In this document: in pieces, positions 41,725-49,435 of the stretch
How positions within the stretch are numbered: position 1 is the first letter of the stretch
How the letters are laid out: each line of letters opens with the position of its first letter
Assembly: GCF_020037015.1 (NCBI RefSeq)
Contig: NZ_JAIQDE010000001.1
Span: 434,001-498,000 of the forward strand
Direction of reading: 5' to 3'
From: Corallococcus sp. AS-1-6
Lineage (GTDB): Bacteria > Myxococcota > Myxococcia > Myxococcales > Myxococcaceae
Length of the DNA: 64,000 nucleotides
Translations under genes and position numbers: made by a program
The notes under the pieces: model-generated
Databases searched by the model: none
What the model saw: only the letters and a program-made list of their open reading frames with translations
What the model was told of the DNA's origin: nothing

Positions 41725-42288
41725 ATGAAGCGTCCTGTCACGTTGTGCGGAGCCCTGGCGCTCCTGGCCGTCGCCGCGCCGCTCACCGCGAGCGCCCAGG
41801 AGCGGGGCCGCACCGACGGGCCCGAGGAGTCGGAGTACGGCACGGGGGGCTACGGCGACAACCGCCGGGGCGTGTCGCTCCAGTTCGACTGGGGCGCGGC
41901 CATCAACTCCCGGGAGAACCCCGCGGGCGCGCCGGAGGGCCCGCCGCTGTACGTCGGCGCCACCGTGTCCCTCTGGGGGGATGACTGGTACCGCCTGGAC
42001 GTCAGCGGCGGCTACGTCTTCGACGGTGGGCGCTTCATCGGCAACGTGGGCCCCACCTTCCGAAGCTGGGGCTGGCCGGTGGCCTTCACCCTGGGCCTCA
42101 AGGCGGGCGCCATCGTCATCCCGGAGGGCGAGGGCCTCCGCTTCGCCATCTCGCCGCAGGTGGGCGCGGAGCTCTTCCTGGACCGCCGCGACCGCGTGCT
42201 CATGGGGCTGCACTACTCGCCGGACATCCCCATCGGGGGAGGAGGAGTCACGAACCGGTTGTTCATGAACGTCGGATACCGGTTCTGA
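41725..42288 (+). CDS. Small outer-membrane beta-barrel-like protein
   Basis: A 187-residue protein with signal peptide (GALALLAVAAPLTASAQ). The mature chain is rich in Gly, Tyr and Trp with alternating polarity (YVGATVSLWGDDWYRLDVSGGYVF) and ends in Phe (NVGYRF), typical of outer-membrane barrels. The family is not recognised. Three genes for secreted or lipid-anchored proteins follow on the same strand with short gaps, ending in LpoB and COG3014 lipoproteins. Confidence 0.7.
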   Translation: MKRPVTLCGALALLAVAAPLTASAQERGRTDGPEESEYGTGGYGDNRRGVSLQFDWGAAINSRENPAGAPEGPPLYVGATVSLWGDDWYRLDVSGGYVFDGGRFIGNVGPTFRSWGWPVAFTLGLKAGAIVIPEGEGLRFAISPQVGAELFLDRRDRVLMGLHYSPDIPIGGGGVTNRLFMNVGYRF

Positions 42289-42298
42289 CGGACACGCC

Positions 42299-43114
42299 AT
42301 GATCGCTCAACTGCTCGCCGCCGCTGTCGCGTTGACCTCGGCCCAGGCGCCTCGCGCCGCCTCGCCGTCCGTGGCGCTGCCGTTCCCGTCCGGGGACGTG
42401 CAGACCTACAACATCATCCAGTGGGACCCGAACCAGTTGCCGCGCATCTATGAGCGGTCGGATCAGCTCCCGCTCACCGACGAGGAGCTGACCAAGCTGT
42501 CGCAGGCCGGCTTCGAGCCCGCGCAGTTGGTGAAGATGATCGAAGAGCGCCGCTGCGCCTGCGACGCGAGCGCGGACGGCCTCATCCGCCTGAAGAAGGC
42601 GGGCGTGGACAAGACGGTGCTGGCGGCGGTGTCGCGCCATGGCCTGGCGCCCAACCGGCAGTTGGACATCCTGGTGACGCTGGACTTCACCGGGGAGAGC
42701 CGCACCGCGCGCGAGGCGTTCCTCTACTTCTTCGTGGACGACGGGGACATCACCCGCGTGTTCTCCGCGAACCTCCCGGAGCTGCTCCAGCGCCGCAACA
42801 GCCACGAGACGATGGTGGACCGCAGCGACATCATGGTGGCGCGCACGGTGCGCCGCATCCAGCTCGCGGGCCACGTGCCGCTCAAGACGTACGGCGCGCA
42901 CCGCGTGATGGTGGCCGCCAGCGCCAGCCCCACGCTCACGCACCCCTCGCAGCTCACCCCGCAGGAGCGCGCGAAGGCGCAGACGTACACCTTCGACTAT
43001 CCGCGCGCGTCCCTGCAGAGCCTCTGCCGGCTGACGGCCGGCTACCGCCGCGACGCGGTGCTTGCCTACAAGTGGAACTTCGAAGGCAGCCGCTTCGAAT
43101 GCGAATGGAACTAG
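42299..43114 (+). CDS. Exported protein of unknown function in the lpoB cluster
   Basis: A 271-residue protein with a short signal (MIAQLLAAAVALTSAQA). Residues 55-110 form two helical repeats of the kind LTDEELTKLSQAGFEPAQLVKMI and GLIRLKKAGVDKTVLAAVSRH, as in small repeat modules of envelope proteins. The rest is beta-rich and has four cysteines, including CAC near 85 and two near the C-terminus. It lies 10 bases after the barrel gene and 14 before lpoB. Function unknown. Confidence 0.66.
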   Translation: MIAQLLAAAVALTSAQAPRAASPSVALPFPSGDVQTYNIIQWDPNQLPRIYERSDQLPLTDEELTKLSQAGFEPAQLVKMIEERRCACDASADGLIRLKKAGVDKTVLAAVSRHGLAPNRQLDILVTLDFTGESRTAREAFLYFFVDDGDITRVFSANLPELLQRRNSHETMVDRSDIMVARTVRRIQLAGHVPLKTYGAHRVMVAASASPTLTHPSQLTPQERAKAQTYTFDYPRASLQSLCRLTAGYRRDAVLAYKWNFEGSRFECEWN

Positions 43115-43128
43115 GAGTCGACCCCACC

Positions 43129-43740
43129 ATGAACACCCGCCGCCTGTTGCTGTCCGCCCTCGTCGCCGTGTCGCTCGCCGGCTGTGGAGGCCCCCGCGCC
43201 TTCACGCGCGGCACCTACGAGGACCCCAACACCATCGAGATGCTGGGCGACCGCTTCAACGAGAACGACCTGCAGCTCATCGCGAAGAAGATGGCCGAGT
43301 CGCTCGCCAACTCCCCGCGCTTCGCCCAGGCCCCGCCGCAGGGCCAGGCCCTGCCCATCGTCCTCGTGGGCAAGCTGCGCAACAGCACCAGCGAGCACAT
43401 CGACATGCGCTCGCTGGGGGACAAGATCCAGACGGCGCTCGCGCAGACGGGCCGCTTCGCGCTGGTGGACCAGCAGGCGCGCCAGGACATCGCGGAGGAG
43501 TACGAGTACCAGCAGTCCGGCTACGTGAACCCGAACGCCGCCAAGGCCCCGGGCCAGCAGGCGTCGGTGGACTTCCTGATGACGGGCGACCTCGCCTCCA
43601 TCATCCAGGAGGTCGGCCGCGACAAGCTCGTCTATTACAAGATGACGGCGAAGCTGAACGACGTGCGCACCGGCACGATCGCCTGGACGGACGAGAAGCA
43701 GATCCGCAAGAAGTTCGAGAAGCAGGGCGTGAGCTGGTAG
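43129..43740 (+). CDS. lpoB: LpoB-like penicillin-binding protein activator lipoprotein
   Basis: A 203-residue lipoprotein (lipobox VSLAGC) of the LpoB/COG3417 family. The PVGKLRNSTSEH-like segment (IVLVGKLRNSTSEHIDM), LGDKIQTALAQTGRFALVD and VDFLMTGDLASIIQEVGRDKLVYYKMTAKLNDVRTG match the family core. In Escherichia coli LpoB spans the periplasm to activate PBP1b; here the N-terminal linker is short, so reach and partner may differ. The COG3014 lipoprotein follows by 9 bases, a pairing also seen elsewhere. Confidence 0.88.
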   Translation: MNTRRLLLSALVAVSLAGCGGPRAFTRGTYEDPNTIEMLGDRFNENDLQLIAKKMAESLANSPRFAQAPPQGQALPIVLVGKLRNSTSEHIDMRSLGDKIQTALAQTGRFALVDQQARQDIAEEYEYQQSGYVNPNAAKAPGQQASVDFLMTGDLASIIQEVGRDKLVYYKMTAKLNDVRTGTIAWTDEKQIRKKFEKQGVSW

Positions 43741-43749
43741 CCGTCCGCC

Positions 43750-45030
43750 GTGTCCAACCTCCCCGACATCGCCCCCCAGGCCCCGCGCGCCTCCGCCTCA
43801 CCGGCGGCGCGTTGGGGCCTGCTGTTCGTCCTGGCCTCCTCCCTCCTGGGGACGGGCTGCGCCAGTGACTACGTGGCGCGCACGGCCTCCGCGCGCTCCG
43901 CGTACCAGGCCTCCGACTATCCGCGCGCCCTGCGTGCGCTGGACGACGAGCAGAAGGAGGCCCCCGAGCGCGACCAGCTCCTGCTGCTCCTGGACAAGGG
44001 CATGGTGCTGCACGCGTCCGGGCAGTGGGAGGAGAGCACGAAGGTGCTGGCCCAGGCGGACGAGCTGAGCGCGCTGCTGGACGTCACCTCCGTGAGCGAG
44101 GAGGCCGGCATCCTGCTCAGCAACGAGCGGCGCCGCGCCTACCGGGGCGAGGACTTCGAGAAGCTGATGATCTCCGTCCTCCAGGCGCTCAACTACGCGG
44201 AGCTGGGCCGGGACGAGGACGCGCTCGTGGAGGTCCGCCGCGTCAACGAGCGCCTGGAGAAGATGATCACCGAGGAGAAGAAGCCGTACGAGCAGCTCGC
44301 CATCGCGCGCTACCTGGGCGGCGTGCTCTACGAGGACCAGCACGAGTGGGACTCGGCCTTCATCGACTACATGAAGGCGTACGAGCTGGAGCCCCGGCTG
44401 GGCGGGCTGGTGGAGCCCCTCTTGCGGCTGGCGAAGAAGACGGGCCGCGACGACGCCTACGCGATGCTCTCCCAGAAGTTCCCGGACGTGGCGCACGACG
44501 CGCTCGGCCCCGGCGACGGGCAGCTCGTCGTGGTGGTGGAGGCGGGCCTGTCGCCCCAGAAGGAGCGGGCGTCGCGCGACTACGGCGACTCCGGGGACCT
44601 GATTGAAGTGCCCGTGTACCGGGACCGCGGCGGCACACCGCCGGTGCGGGTATCGGTGGAGGGCCAGGCGCAAGCGGCGGTGACGGTGACGTCGCTGTCG
44701 CGCGTGGCCCAGGTGCACCTGAACGACCGCATCGGCCGCATGCTGGCGAAGCAGCTCGCGGGCGCGGTGGCGAAGGCGGGCGTGGCCGCGGGCGTGGGCG
44801 CGCTCACGAAGAGCAAGGAGCTGGGGCTGCTCGCCTTCCTGGTGCTCAACGCGGGCAACCAGGCCGACCTGCGCTCCTGGCTTTCACTGCCGGCGGAGTT
44901 CCAGGTGGCGCGATTCCGGCTTCCTCCGGGAAAACACACCGTCCAGGTGGATGCCCCGGGCCGGCCCACCACCCACCTGGTGGAGGTGAGGCCGGGGCGG
45001 GTGGAGGTGCTGGTGGTGCGAAGCTACTGA
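43750..45030 (+). CDS. COG3014-like TPR lipoprotein
   Basis: A 426-residue lipoprotein (ASSLLGTGC) with TPR-like helices in residues 40-230 (YQASDYPRALRALDDEQ, ALNYAELGRDEDALVEVRRVNERL, LGGVLYEDQHEWDSAFIDYMKAYEL). A Gly-rich segment (AVAKAGVAAGVGALTKSKELGLLAFLVL) and a beta-rich C-terminus with PPGKHTVQVDAPG follow. This layout matches the COG3014 family, which often lies beside lpoB-like genes. The GTG start follows lpoB by 9 bases. Its role in peptidoglycan control is inferred from the neighbourhood. Confidence 0.78.
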   Translation: MSNLPDIAPQAPRASASPAARWGLLFVLASSLLGTGCASDYVARTASARSAYQASDYPRALRALDDEQKEAPERDQLLLLLDKGMVLHASGQWEESTKVLAQADELSALLDVTSVSEEAGILLSNERRRAYRGEDFEKLMISVLQALNYAELGRDEDALVEVRRVNERLEKMITEEKKPYEQLAIARYLGGVLYEDQHEWDSAFIDYMKAYELEPRLGGLVEPLLRLAKKTGRDDAYAMLSQKFPDVAHDALGPGDGQLVVVVEAGLSPQKERASRDYGDSGDLIEVPVYRDRGGTPPVRVSVEGQAQAAVTVTSLSRVAQVHLNDRIGRMLAKQLAGAVAKAGVAAGVGALTKSKELGLLAFLVLNAGNQADLRSWLSLPAEFQVARFRLPPGKHTVQVDAPGRPTTHLVEVRPGRVEVLVVRSY

Positions 45031-45062
45031 CGGCGTCGTTTTGGGAGTAGGGTGCGCGCCCC

Positions 45063-45821
45063 ATGTCGCCGGTCGTGGCAGAAGTCGTCCTGTACTCCTT
45101 CATCGTCGTGGCGAGCGCGCTGGCCGGCGCGGGCGTGGTCATCTTCAATGACCGCTCCACGCGGCTCGTGACGTTCCTGGCCTTCGCGGCGGGCGTGATG
45201 TTCGGCGCGGCCTTCTTCCACATGCTCCCGGAGGCGTACGAGGGCGGCGGCTGGTGGGCCTTCGCGCTGGTGCCCATGGGCTTCCTCTTCGTGCTGGTGC
45301 TGGAGCGCTACCTGGTGGCCCACACCTGCGAGGAGCCGCCGGACTGCGCCGAGCACGTGCACGGCCACGCGCTGGGCCTCAGCGCGTTTTTGGGCCTGTC
45401 CACGCACACGCTCTTCGACGGCATCGCCCTGGGCTCCTCGGTGAAGGAGGGCGTGGGCGCCATGGCGCTGCTGGCCATCACCGCGCACAAGGTGCCCTCG
45501 TCGCTGTCGCTCGCGTCCATCCTCCAGGCGGAGGGCAAGAAGCGCGGCACCATCCTGGCGTACACCGCGCTGTACGGCCTGATGGTGCCGGTGGGCGCGG
45601 TGCTCTACTTCGGCTTCGACGCGGTGATGCGCTTCCAGTCGCTGGCGCCCAAGGCCCTGGCCTTCTCCGCCGGCACCTTCCTCTACATCGCCGTGTCGGA
45701 CCTGCTGCCGCACGTGAACAAGCACGGCAGGGACAAGCCCGGACGCAACCTGGTGGCATTGGCAGCCGGGTTGCTGGTGATGTTCGTGCTCGCGCGCGTC
45801 CTGGGGCACACGGAGCACTGA
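45063..45821 (+). CDS. ZIP family divalent metal transporter
   Basis: A 252-residue inner-membrane protein with about eight segments. The metal-path motifs are THTLFDGIALG and TAHKVPSSLSL in the fourth and fifth segments. A His-rich loop (HVHGHALG) and CEEPPDC precede them, as in zinc or iron ZIP proteins. It should take up zinc or a similar divalent ion. TAGGGT lies 9 bases before the ATG with no Shine-Dalgarno, so this gene may have its own leaderless transcript inside the run of plus-strand genes. Confidence 0.9.
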   Translation: MSPVVAEVVLYSFIVVASALAGAGVVIFNDRSTRLVTFLAFAAGVMFGAAFFHMLPEAYEGGGWWAFALVPMGFLFVLVLERYLVAHTCEEPPDCAEHVHGHALGLSAFLGLSTHTLFDGIALGSSVKEGVGAMALLAITAHKVPSSLSLASILQAEGKKRGTILAYTALYGLMVPVGAVLYFGFDAVMRFQSLAPKALAFSAGTFLYIAVSDLLPHVNKHGRDKPGRNLVALAAGLLVMFVLARVLGHTEH

Positions 45822-45828
45822 CGGCACC

Positions 45829-46626
45829 ATGGAACGACGCAAGGACTGGTACGAGCACCCGGAGTACTACGAGGCCATCTTCGGCACGGACACCGTGCGG
45901 GAGGCGGACTTCCTCCAGGCGCTGAGCCGGCGCTTCGGCACGGGAGGCAACCAGTGGCTGGAGCCCGCGTGCGGCGCGGGCCGGCTGGTGGCGGAGGCCG
46001 CGCGCCGGGGCCTGAAGGTCGCGGGCTATGATTTGTCGGAGGCCATGCTCGCGCACGCGCGCAAGCGCCTGTCCCCGGCGGAGCGCCGCCGCGTGAAGCT
46101 GTCCCAGGCGCGCATGGAGGACTTCTTCGACCCGGCGCTGGAGGGGCGCGTGGACCTGGCCCACACGCTGGTGTCCACCTTCCGCTACCTGGACAGCGAG
46201 AAGGCCGCGGTGGAGCACCTCACCGGCACCCGCCGCCTGCTCAAGCCGGACGGCATCTACGTGCTGGGCTTCCACCTCACGGACTACGCGCGCTCCGGCC
46301 CGGAGCACGAGCGCTGGGTGGGGCAGGTGGGCGCGGACAAGGTCGTGTGCAACACGCACGAGGGCCTGCCGGAGCAGCGCCTGCGCCGCTCGCCCATGCG
46401 CAACCGCCTGCGCGTCACCGGGCCGGACAAGGACTGGCTCATCGAGACGACGTGGTACTTCCGCACGTACGACGAGGCCCAGGTGAAGCGCCTGTTCCGC
46501 AAGTCCGGCCTGCGCGTCGCGGCCACGTTCGACTTCGACTACGACCTGGACTCGCCCGTGGGGCGCGGCAGCCCGCGCCTGGACCGCGTCTTCGTGCTCA
46601 AGCCGGACACCGCCTCCAAGGCCTGA
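45829..46626 (+). CDS. Class I SAM-dependent methyltransferase
   Basis: A 265-residue cytosolic protein with a Rossmann-fold methyltransferase core: motif I LEPACGAGRLVAEAARRG near residue 44, then VAGYDLSEAMLAHARKRL and RVDLAHTLVSTFRYL. The substrate is not predictable. Its ATG lies 7 bases after the ZIP stop, so the two are cotranscribed. Confidence 0.85.
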   Translation: MERRKDWYEHPEYYEAIFGTDTVREADFLQALSRRFGTGGNQWLEPACGAGRLVAEAARRGLKVAGYDLSEAMLAHARKRLSPAERRRVKLSQARMEDFFDPALEGRVDLAHTLVSTFRYLDSEKAAVEHLTGTRRLLKPDGIYVLGFHLTDYARSGPEHERWVGQVGADKVVCNTHEGLPEQRLRRSPMRNRLRVTGPDKDWLIETTWYFRTYDEAQVKRLFRKSGLRVAATFDFDYDLDSPVGRGSPRLDRVFVLKPDTASKA

Positions 46627-46717
46627 CGCCGCGCGCCCCGCCGGGGTGTCGTTCGGTGGATGGAGCGCCCACGCCGGGTCGCGGGCCTCCGGTGCGCGGG
46701 TGCTAGCCTCTTGCGCC

Positions 46718-46819
46718 ATGGAACCCTCCGTGGCGGCGGGGACAGGGGCGGCGCCGCCTGCTTCGGCTTGCGCATGGTCAGCGTCTGGCGGGGCTGGAGC
46801 CTGCCCCACTTCTCCCTGA
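46718..46819 (+). CDS. Possible 33-residue leaderless ORF
   Basis: ATG at 46718 lies 8 bases after TAGCCT, the same layout as several gene starts in this window. It encodes 33 residues starting MEPSVAAGTG before a TGA. The peptide is low in complexity and has no family. It may be a leader peptide, a gene remnant or chance. Confidence 0.2.
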   Translation: MEPSVAAGTGAAPPASACAWSASGGAGACPTSP

Positions 46820-46989
46820 CTGGTATGGAATGACCCGGCTGCCCGCCTGGACGGAGGGCCGGGTTCGTCAGGCCTCGGGGGTCGAACGGCAGGGGTCCTG
46901 CGTCCTGTCCGGACGCGCTTGCGTTCCAGTCGGACGCAGCCTGGAGGGGGGCCTCCTCGTGACCCCTCGAAATCATTGGACTTCCATTC

Positions 46990-47005
46990 TGGCACGACAT
47001 CCGCA
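46990..47005 (+). promoter_or_regulatory. Candidate sigma54 promoter of the activator gene
   Basis: TGGCACG-N4-CCGCA matches the -24 element perfectly and keeps GC at -12 with correct spacing (consensus TGGCACG-N4-TTGCW). It lies 195 bases before the ATG of an NtrC-type activator, consistent with autoregulation, which is common among such genes in Myxococcus. The TT of the -12 element is replaced by CC. Confidence 0.45.
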
Positions 47006-47058
47006 ATGCGTCCCGCCCATACGCTGGCAACGGCGTGTACCGCATCCGGATGCACCCG

Positions 47059-47092
47059 GAGCGCGGAAGGAGGGGCCGCTCCTTCCGCGCTC
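47059..47092 (+). other. Perfect 14-bp hairpin in the activator leader
   Basis: The arms 47059-47072 and 47079-47092 are perfectly complementary around the loop GGGCCG. It lies about 40 bases after the expected start from the sigma54 promoter and 107 bases before the ATG. The following bases are not T-rich, so attenuation, mRNA stability or a protein-binding site are all possible. Confidence 0.55.
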
Positions 47093-47199
47093 TCCATCTG
47101 AACCCGCACCTCCCCGTCATCTCCGATAGAGTCCGCGTCTGTTTTCTGGACGGCTTCGCCGGTCGGCGGTGGCGCGGCTTCGGCACGAGAGGCGAGGGG

Positions 47200-48921
47200 A
47201 TGCAAGACGAGTTGGCGCAGCTCATGGCTGCGCTTCGGGATTCCAGGGACTTCGAAACCGCGGCGGCTGCGACGTTGCGCCGGATGCTGGCCGTGGCGGA
47301 AGGCGCGGTGGCGGCCAGCCGCTATGCGGGCCGGGCCCGGGTCCTGCGCGGCATCGTCCACCTCCGCCCCGGTGAAGCGTACCGCCGGCTGGCGGCGCTG
47401 GACGTGGGCGCGCGCGAGGTGACGGACGCGGGCGTCGGGACGCCGTTCTTCACCTCCGCCACGGCGTGGCGCGCGGTGGTGGAGCACCGGTGCGCGGTGT
47501 CCATCGACGTGAACATCGGCACGGTGCAGCCGCACGCGCCGGACGCGCCGGTGACGGGCGACCCGGGCCTCGCGGGCTTCCACAGCAACGAGAGCAAGCA
47601 GCGCTTCCTGGGGCGCCACGCGACGCACGTGTGCGTGCTGCCCCTGCGCACGCCCTCGGGCATGGAGGGCATGATTTCGCTGGAGGCGGACTGTCTGGCC
47701 GCCATGGGGCAGGAGTTCGTCTGGCGCGACGCCGGGGACCTGCTCCAACTGCTCACGGACATCGCCGCGCCGTACCTCACCGCGCTGCCGCAGCGGCCGG
47801 TGGCCACGCCGGAGGTGGACGAGTTCCTCCCCGTGGTGGGCCGCTCCATGGCGGAGCTGCTGCCCATCCTCCGCACCTTCGCGCTCCAGGACGAGACCAT
47901 CCTGGTGAGCGGGGCCACGGGCGCGGGCAAGTCGCGCCTGGCGCGCTGGTGCCATGAGCGCTCCGGCCGCCGGGGCAAGCCCTTCGAGACGCTGGACCTG
48001 GTGACGGTGCCGGAGGACCTCCAGATGGCGGAGCTCTTCGGCTGGAAGAAGGGCGCCTTCACCGGCGCGGTGCGCGACGCGCCGGGCGTGGTGGCCCGCT
48101 CGGACGGCGGCACGCTGTTCATCGACGAAATCGACAAGCTGTCGCTGAAGGCGCAGGCGGGCCTGCTGCACCTGCTGGAGTCGCGCAGCTACCGGCCGCT
48201 GGGCGAGGGCACCGGCGAGAAGCTCGCGGACGTGCGCTTCATCATCGGCACCAACGCGGACCTGCACGCGCAGGTGCGCGCCGGCCGCTTCCGCGAGGAC
48301 CTGTACTACCGCGTGAACGTGCTGCCGGTGCGCATGCCGCCGCTGCAGGACCGGCAGGACGAGATCCCCCTCTGGGCGCGGTACATGGTGAACCGCCGTC
48401 ACCGCGAGCGGCTGCCGGACGGCTCCGCGCGGCTGGCGCCGGAGGCGGAGCTGCTGCTGACCACCAGCTCCTGGCCGGGCAACCTGCGGCAGCTCGACAA
48501 CATCGTGCGGCGTGCGTACACGCTGGCGATGGTGGAGCACGCGGGCGGCACGGGCGACCTGGTGCTCCAGGAGAAGCACGTGGCGCGGGCGCTGGACTAC
48601 GAGCAGTCCCCCGGCGGCCGGCCGCTGCCGGAGGCGCTGCGGGCCGCGGCCCAGGCCTTCGTCGGCGAGGCGCGCCGGCGCGGCACGCCGCTGGACCTGG
48701 ACCACGCGGACGGCTTCCGCGGGCTGGTGCTGGGCCTGGCCATCCGCCAGGTGGGCCGCGACGAGGCCTTCCGCCTGCTGGGCCGCGAGAGCCTGGTGAA
48801 GAACCGCAACCACCACAAGGCGCTCAAGCGCGAGCTGGAGAAGGTGGACGGCCTCTACAAGGCGCTGGGCGAGGACGGCTCCCCGTTCTCCGACCTGCTG
48901 GAGAACGAGGACGCGGACTGA
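47200..48921 (+). CDS. Sigma54-dependent transcriptional activator with GAF-like sensor
   Basis: A 573-residue NtrC-type bacterial enhancer-binding protein. Residues 1-200 form a GAF-like sensory domain (HVCVLPLRTPSGMEGMISLEAD). The AAA+ domain has Walker A GATGAGKS near 238, the sigma54-contact loop GAFTGA near 285, Walker B GGTLFIDEID, and the R-finger region FREDLYYRVNVLPVRMPPL. The C-terminus lacks a textbook Fis helix-turn-helix; EAFRLLGRESLVKNRNHHKAL may be a divergent one. There is no receiver or FHA domain, so a small ligand may control it. I chose the ATG at 47200 (GAGAGG upstream); a GTG at 47035 would add a non-conserved extension. Confidence 0.92.
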   Translation: MQDELAQLMAALRDSRDFETAAAATLRRMLAVAEGAVAASRYAGRARVLRGIVHLRPGEAYRRLAALDVGAREVTDAGVGTPFFTSATAWRAVVEHRCAVSIDVNIGTVQPHAPDAPVTGDPGLAGFHSNESKQRFLGRHATHVCVLPLRTPSGMEGMISLEADCLAAMGQEFVWRDAGDLLQLLTDIAAPYLTALPQRPVATPEVDEFLPVVGRSMAELLPILRTFALQDETILVSGATGAGKSRLARWCHERSGRRGKPFETLDLVTVPEDLQMAELFGWKKGAFTGAVRDAPGVVARSDGGTLFIDEIDKLSLKAQAGLLHLLESRSYRPLGEGTGEKLADVRFIIGTNADLHAQVRAGRFREDLYYRVNVLPVRMPPLQDRQDEIPLWARYMVNRRHRERLPDGSARLAPEAELLLTTSSWPGNLRQLDNIVRRAYTLAMVEHAGGTGDLVLQEKHVARALDYEQSPGGRPLPEALRAAAQAFVGEARRRGTPLDLDHADGFRGLVLGLAIRQVGRDEAFRLLGRESLVKNRNHHKALKRELEKVDGLYKALGEDGSPFSDLLENEDAD

Positions 48922-48937
48922 CGAAGGGGGCGCGCCT

Positions 48938-49435
48938 TCAGTGGATGGCGCTGCCCAGCGGCTGGTAGTTCTCGTCGCGCAGGCCCACGAGCACGCTGGT
49001 GCCGTTGTCCGTCACCCGCAGCTCGCCGTAGCGCGCGTTCGCGTAGCGCTCCGCGTGGCCCTCCTGGAAGAAGAAGGCCTCCGCGCCCAGCCGCATCTGC
49101 GAGTTGCGGATGCGGAAGCGCAGGCGCACCTCGCCGGGCGCGAGCGTGGAGGCCGGCGGCTCGTAGCGCACGAACTCGCCCACGTTGTGCTCGTCCAGGC
49201 GCAGCACCACGTTGCCGTCCTCCTGGGGCTGCTCGCGGCCCTCGCGCCAGCCCTGGTTGATGGCGTAGTCGAGCACCATGTAGTCGCCCTGGATGAGCGA
49301 GCGAGGATCCACCGGCGCCAGCCGCAGCAGCACGGGCTGCCCCCGCGCGAGCACGGTCTCCTTCTGCACGACGAGGAAGGCGAGCGCGACGAACACCAGC
49401 GCGAGCCCACCGAAGATGACGGCGCCGCGTTTCAT
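48938..49435 (-). CDS. GDYXXLXY domain protein
   Basis: A 165-residue protein with one N-terminal membrane segment (GGLALVFVALAFLVVQKE) and the family motif GDYMVLDY (GDYxxLxY). Genes of this family usually follow DUF2157 and DUF4401 genes, as they do here. The ATG shares ATGA with the DUF4401 stop, so it is translationally coupled and last in the operon. Function of the trio is unknown. Confidence 0.9.
   Translation of the reverse strand: MKRGAVIFGGLALVFVALAFLVVQKETVLARGQPVLLRLAPVDPRSLIQGDYMVLDYAINQGWREGREQPQEDGNVVLRLDEHNVGEFVRYEPPASTLAPGEVRLRFRIRNSQMRLGAEAFFFQEGHAERYANARYGELRVTDNGTSVLVGLRDENYQPLGSAIH

Larger units (their letters stand above)
46627..47199. other. 573-base intergenic region before the sigma54 activator
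   Basis: It holds a possible 33-codon leaderless ORF (46718-46819), a candidate sigma54 promoter (46990-47005) and a perfect 14-bp hairpin (47059-47092). Longer frames here on both strands have arginine/proline-rich shadow compositions. This is the longest non-coding stretch in the window. Confidence 0.5.

Noticed and set aside
46855-46885. GGGTTCG segment resembling a tRNA T-arm
   Set aside because: No acceptor stem, anticodon arm or matching T stem can be built around it.
46830-47129. 99-residue plus-strand frame in the long intergenic gap
   Set aside because: It has no ribosome binding site, Arg/Pro-rich shadow composition, and overlaps the candidate sigma54 promoter and hairpin.
45478-48816. 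1112-residue minus-strand frame across the methyltransferase and activator genes
   Set aside because: It shows shadow composition and covers three well-supported plus-strand genes.
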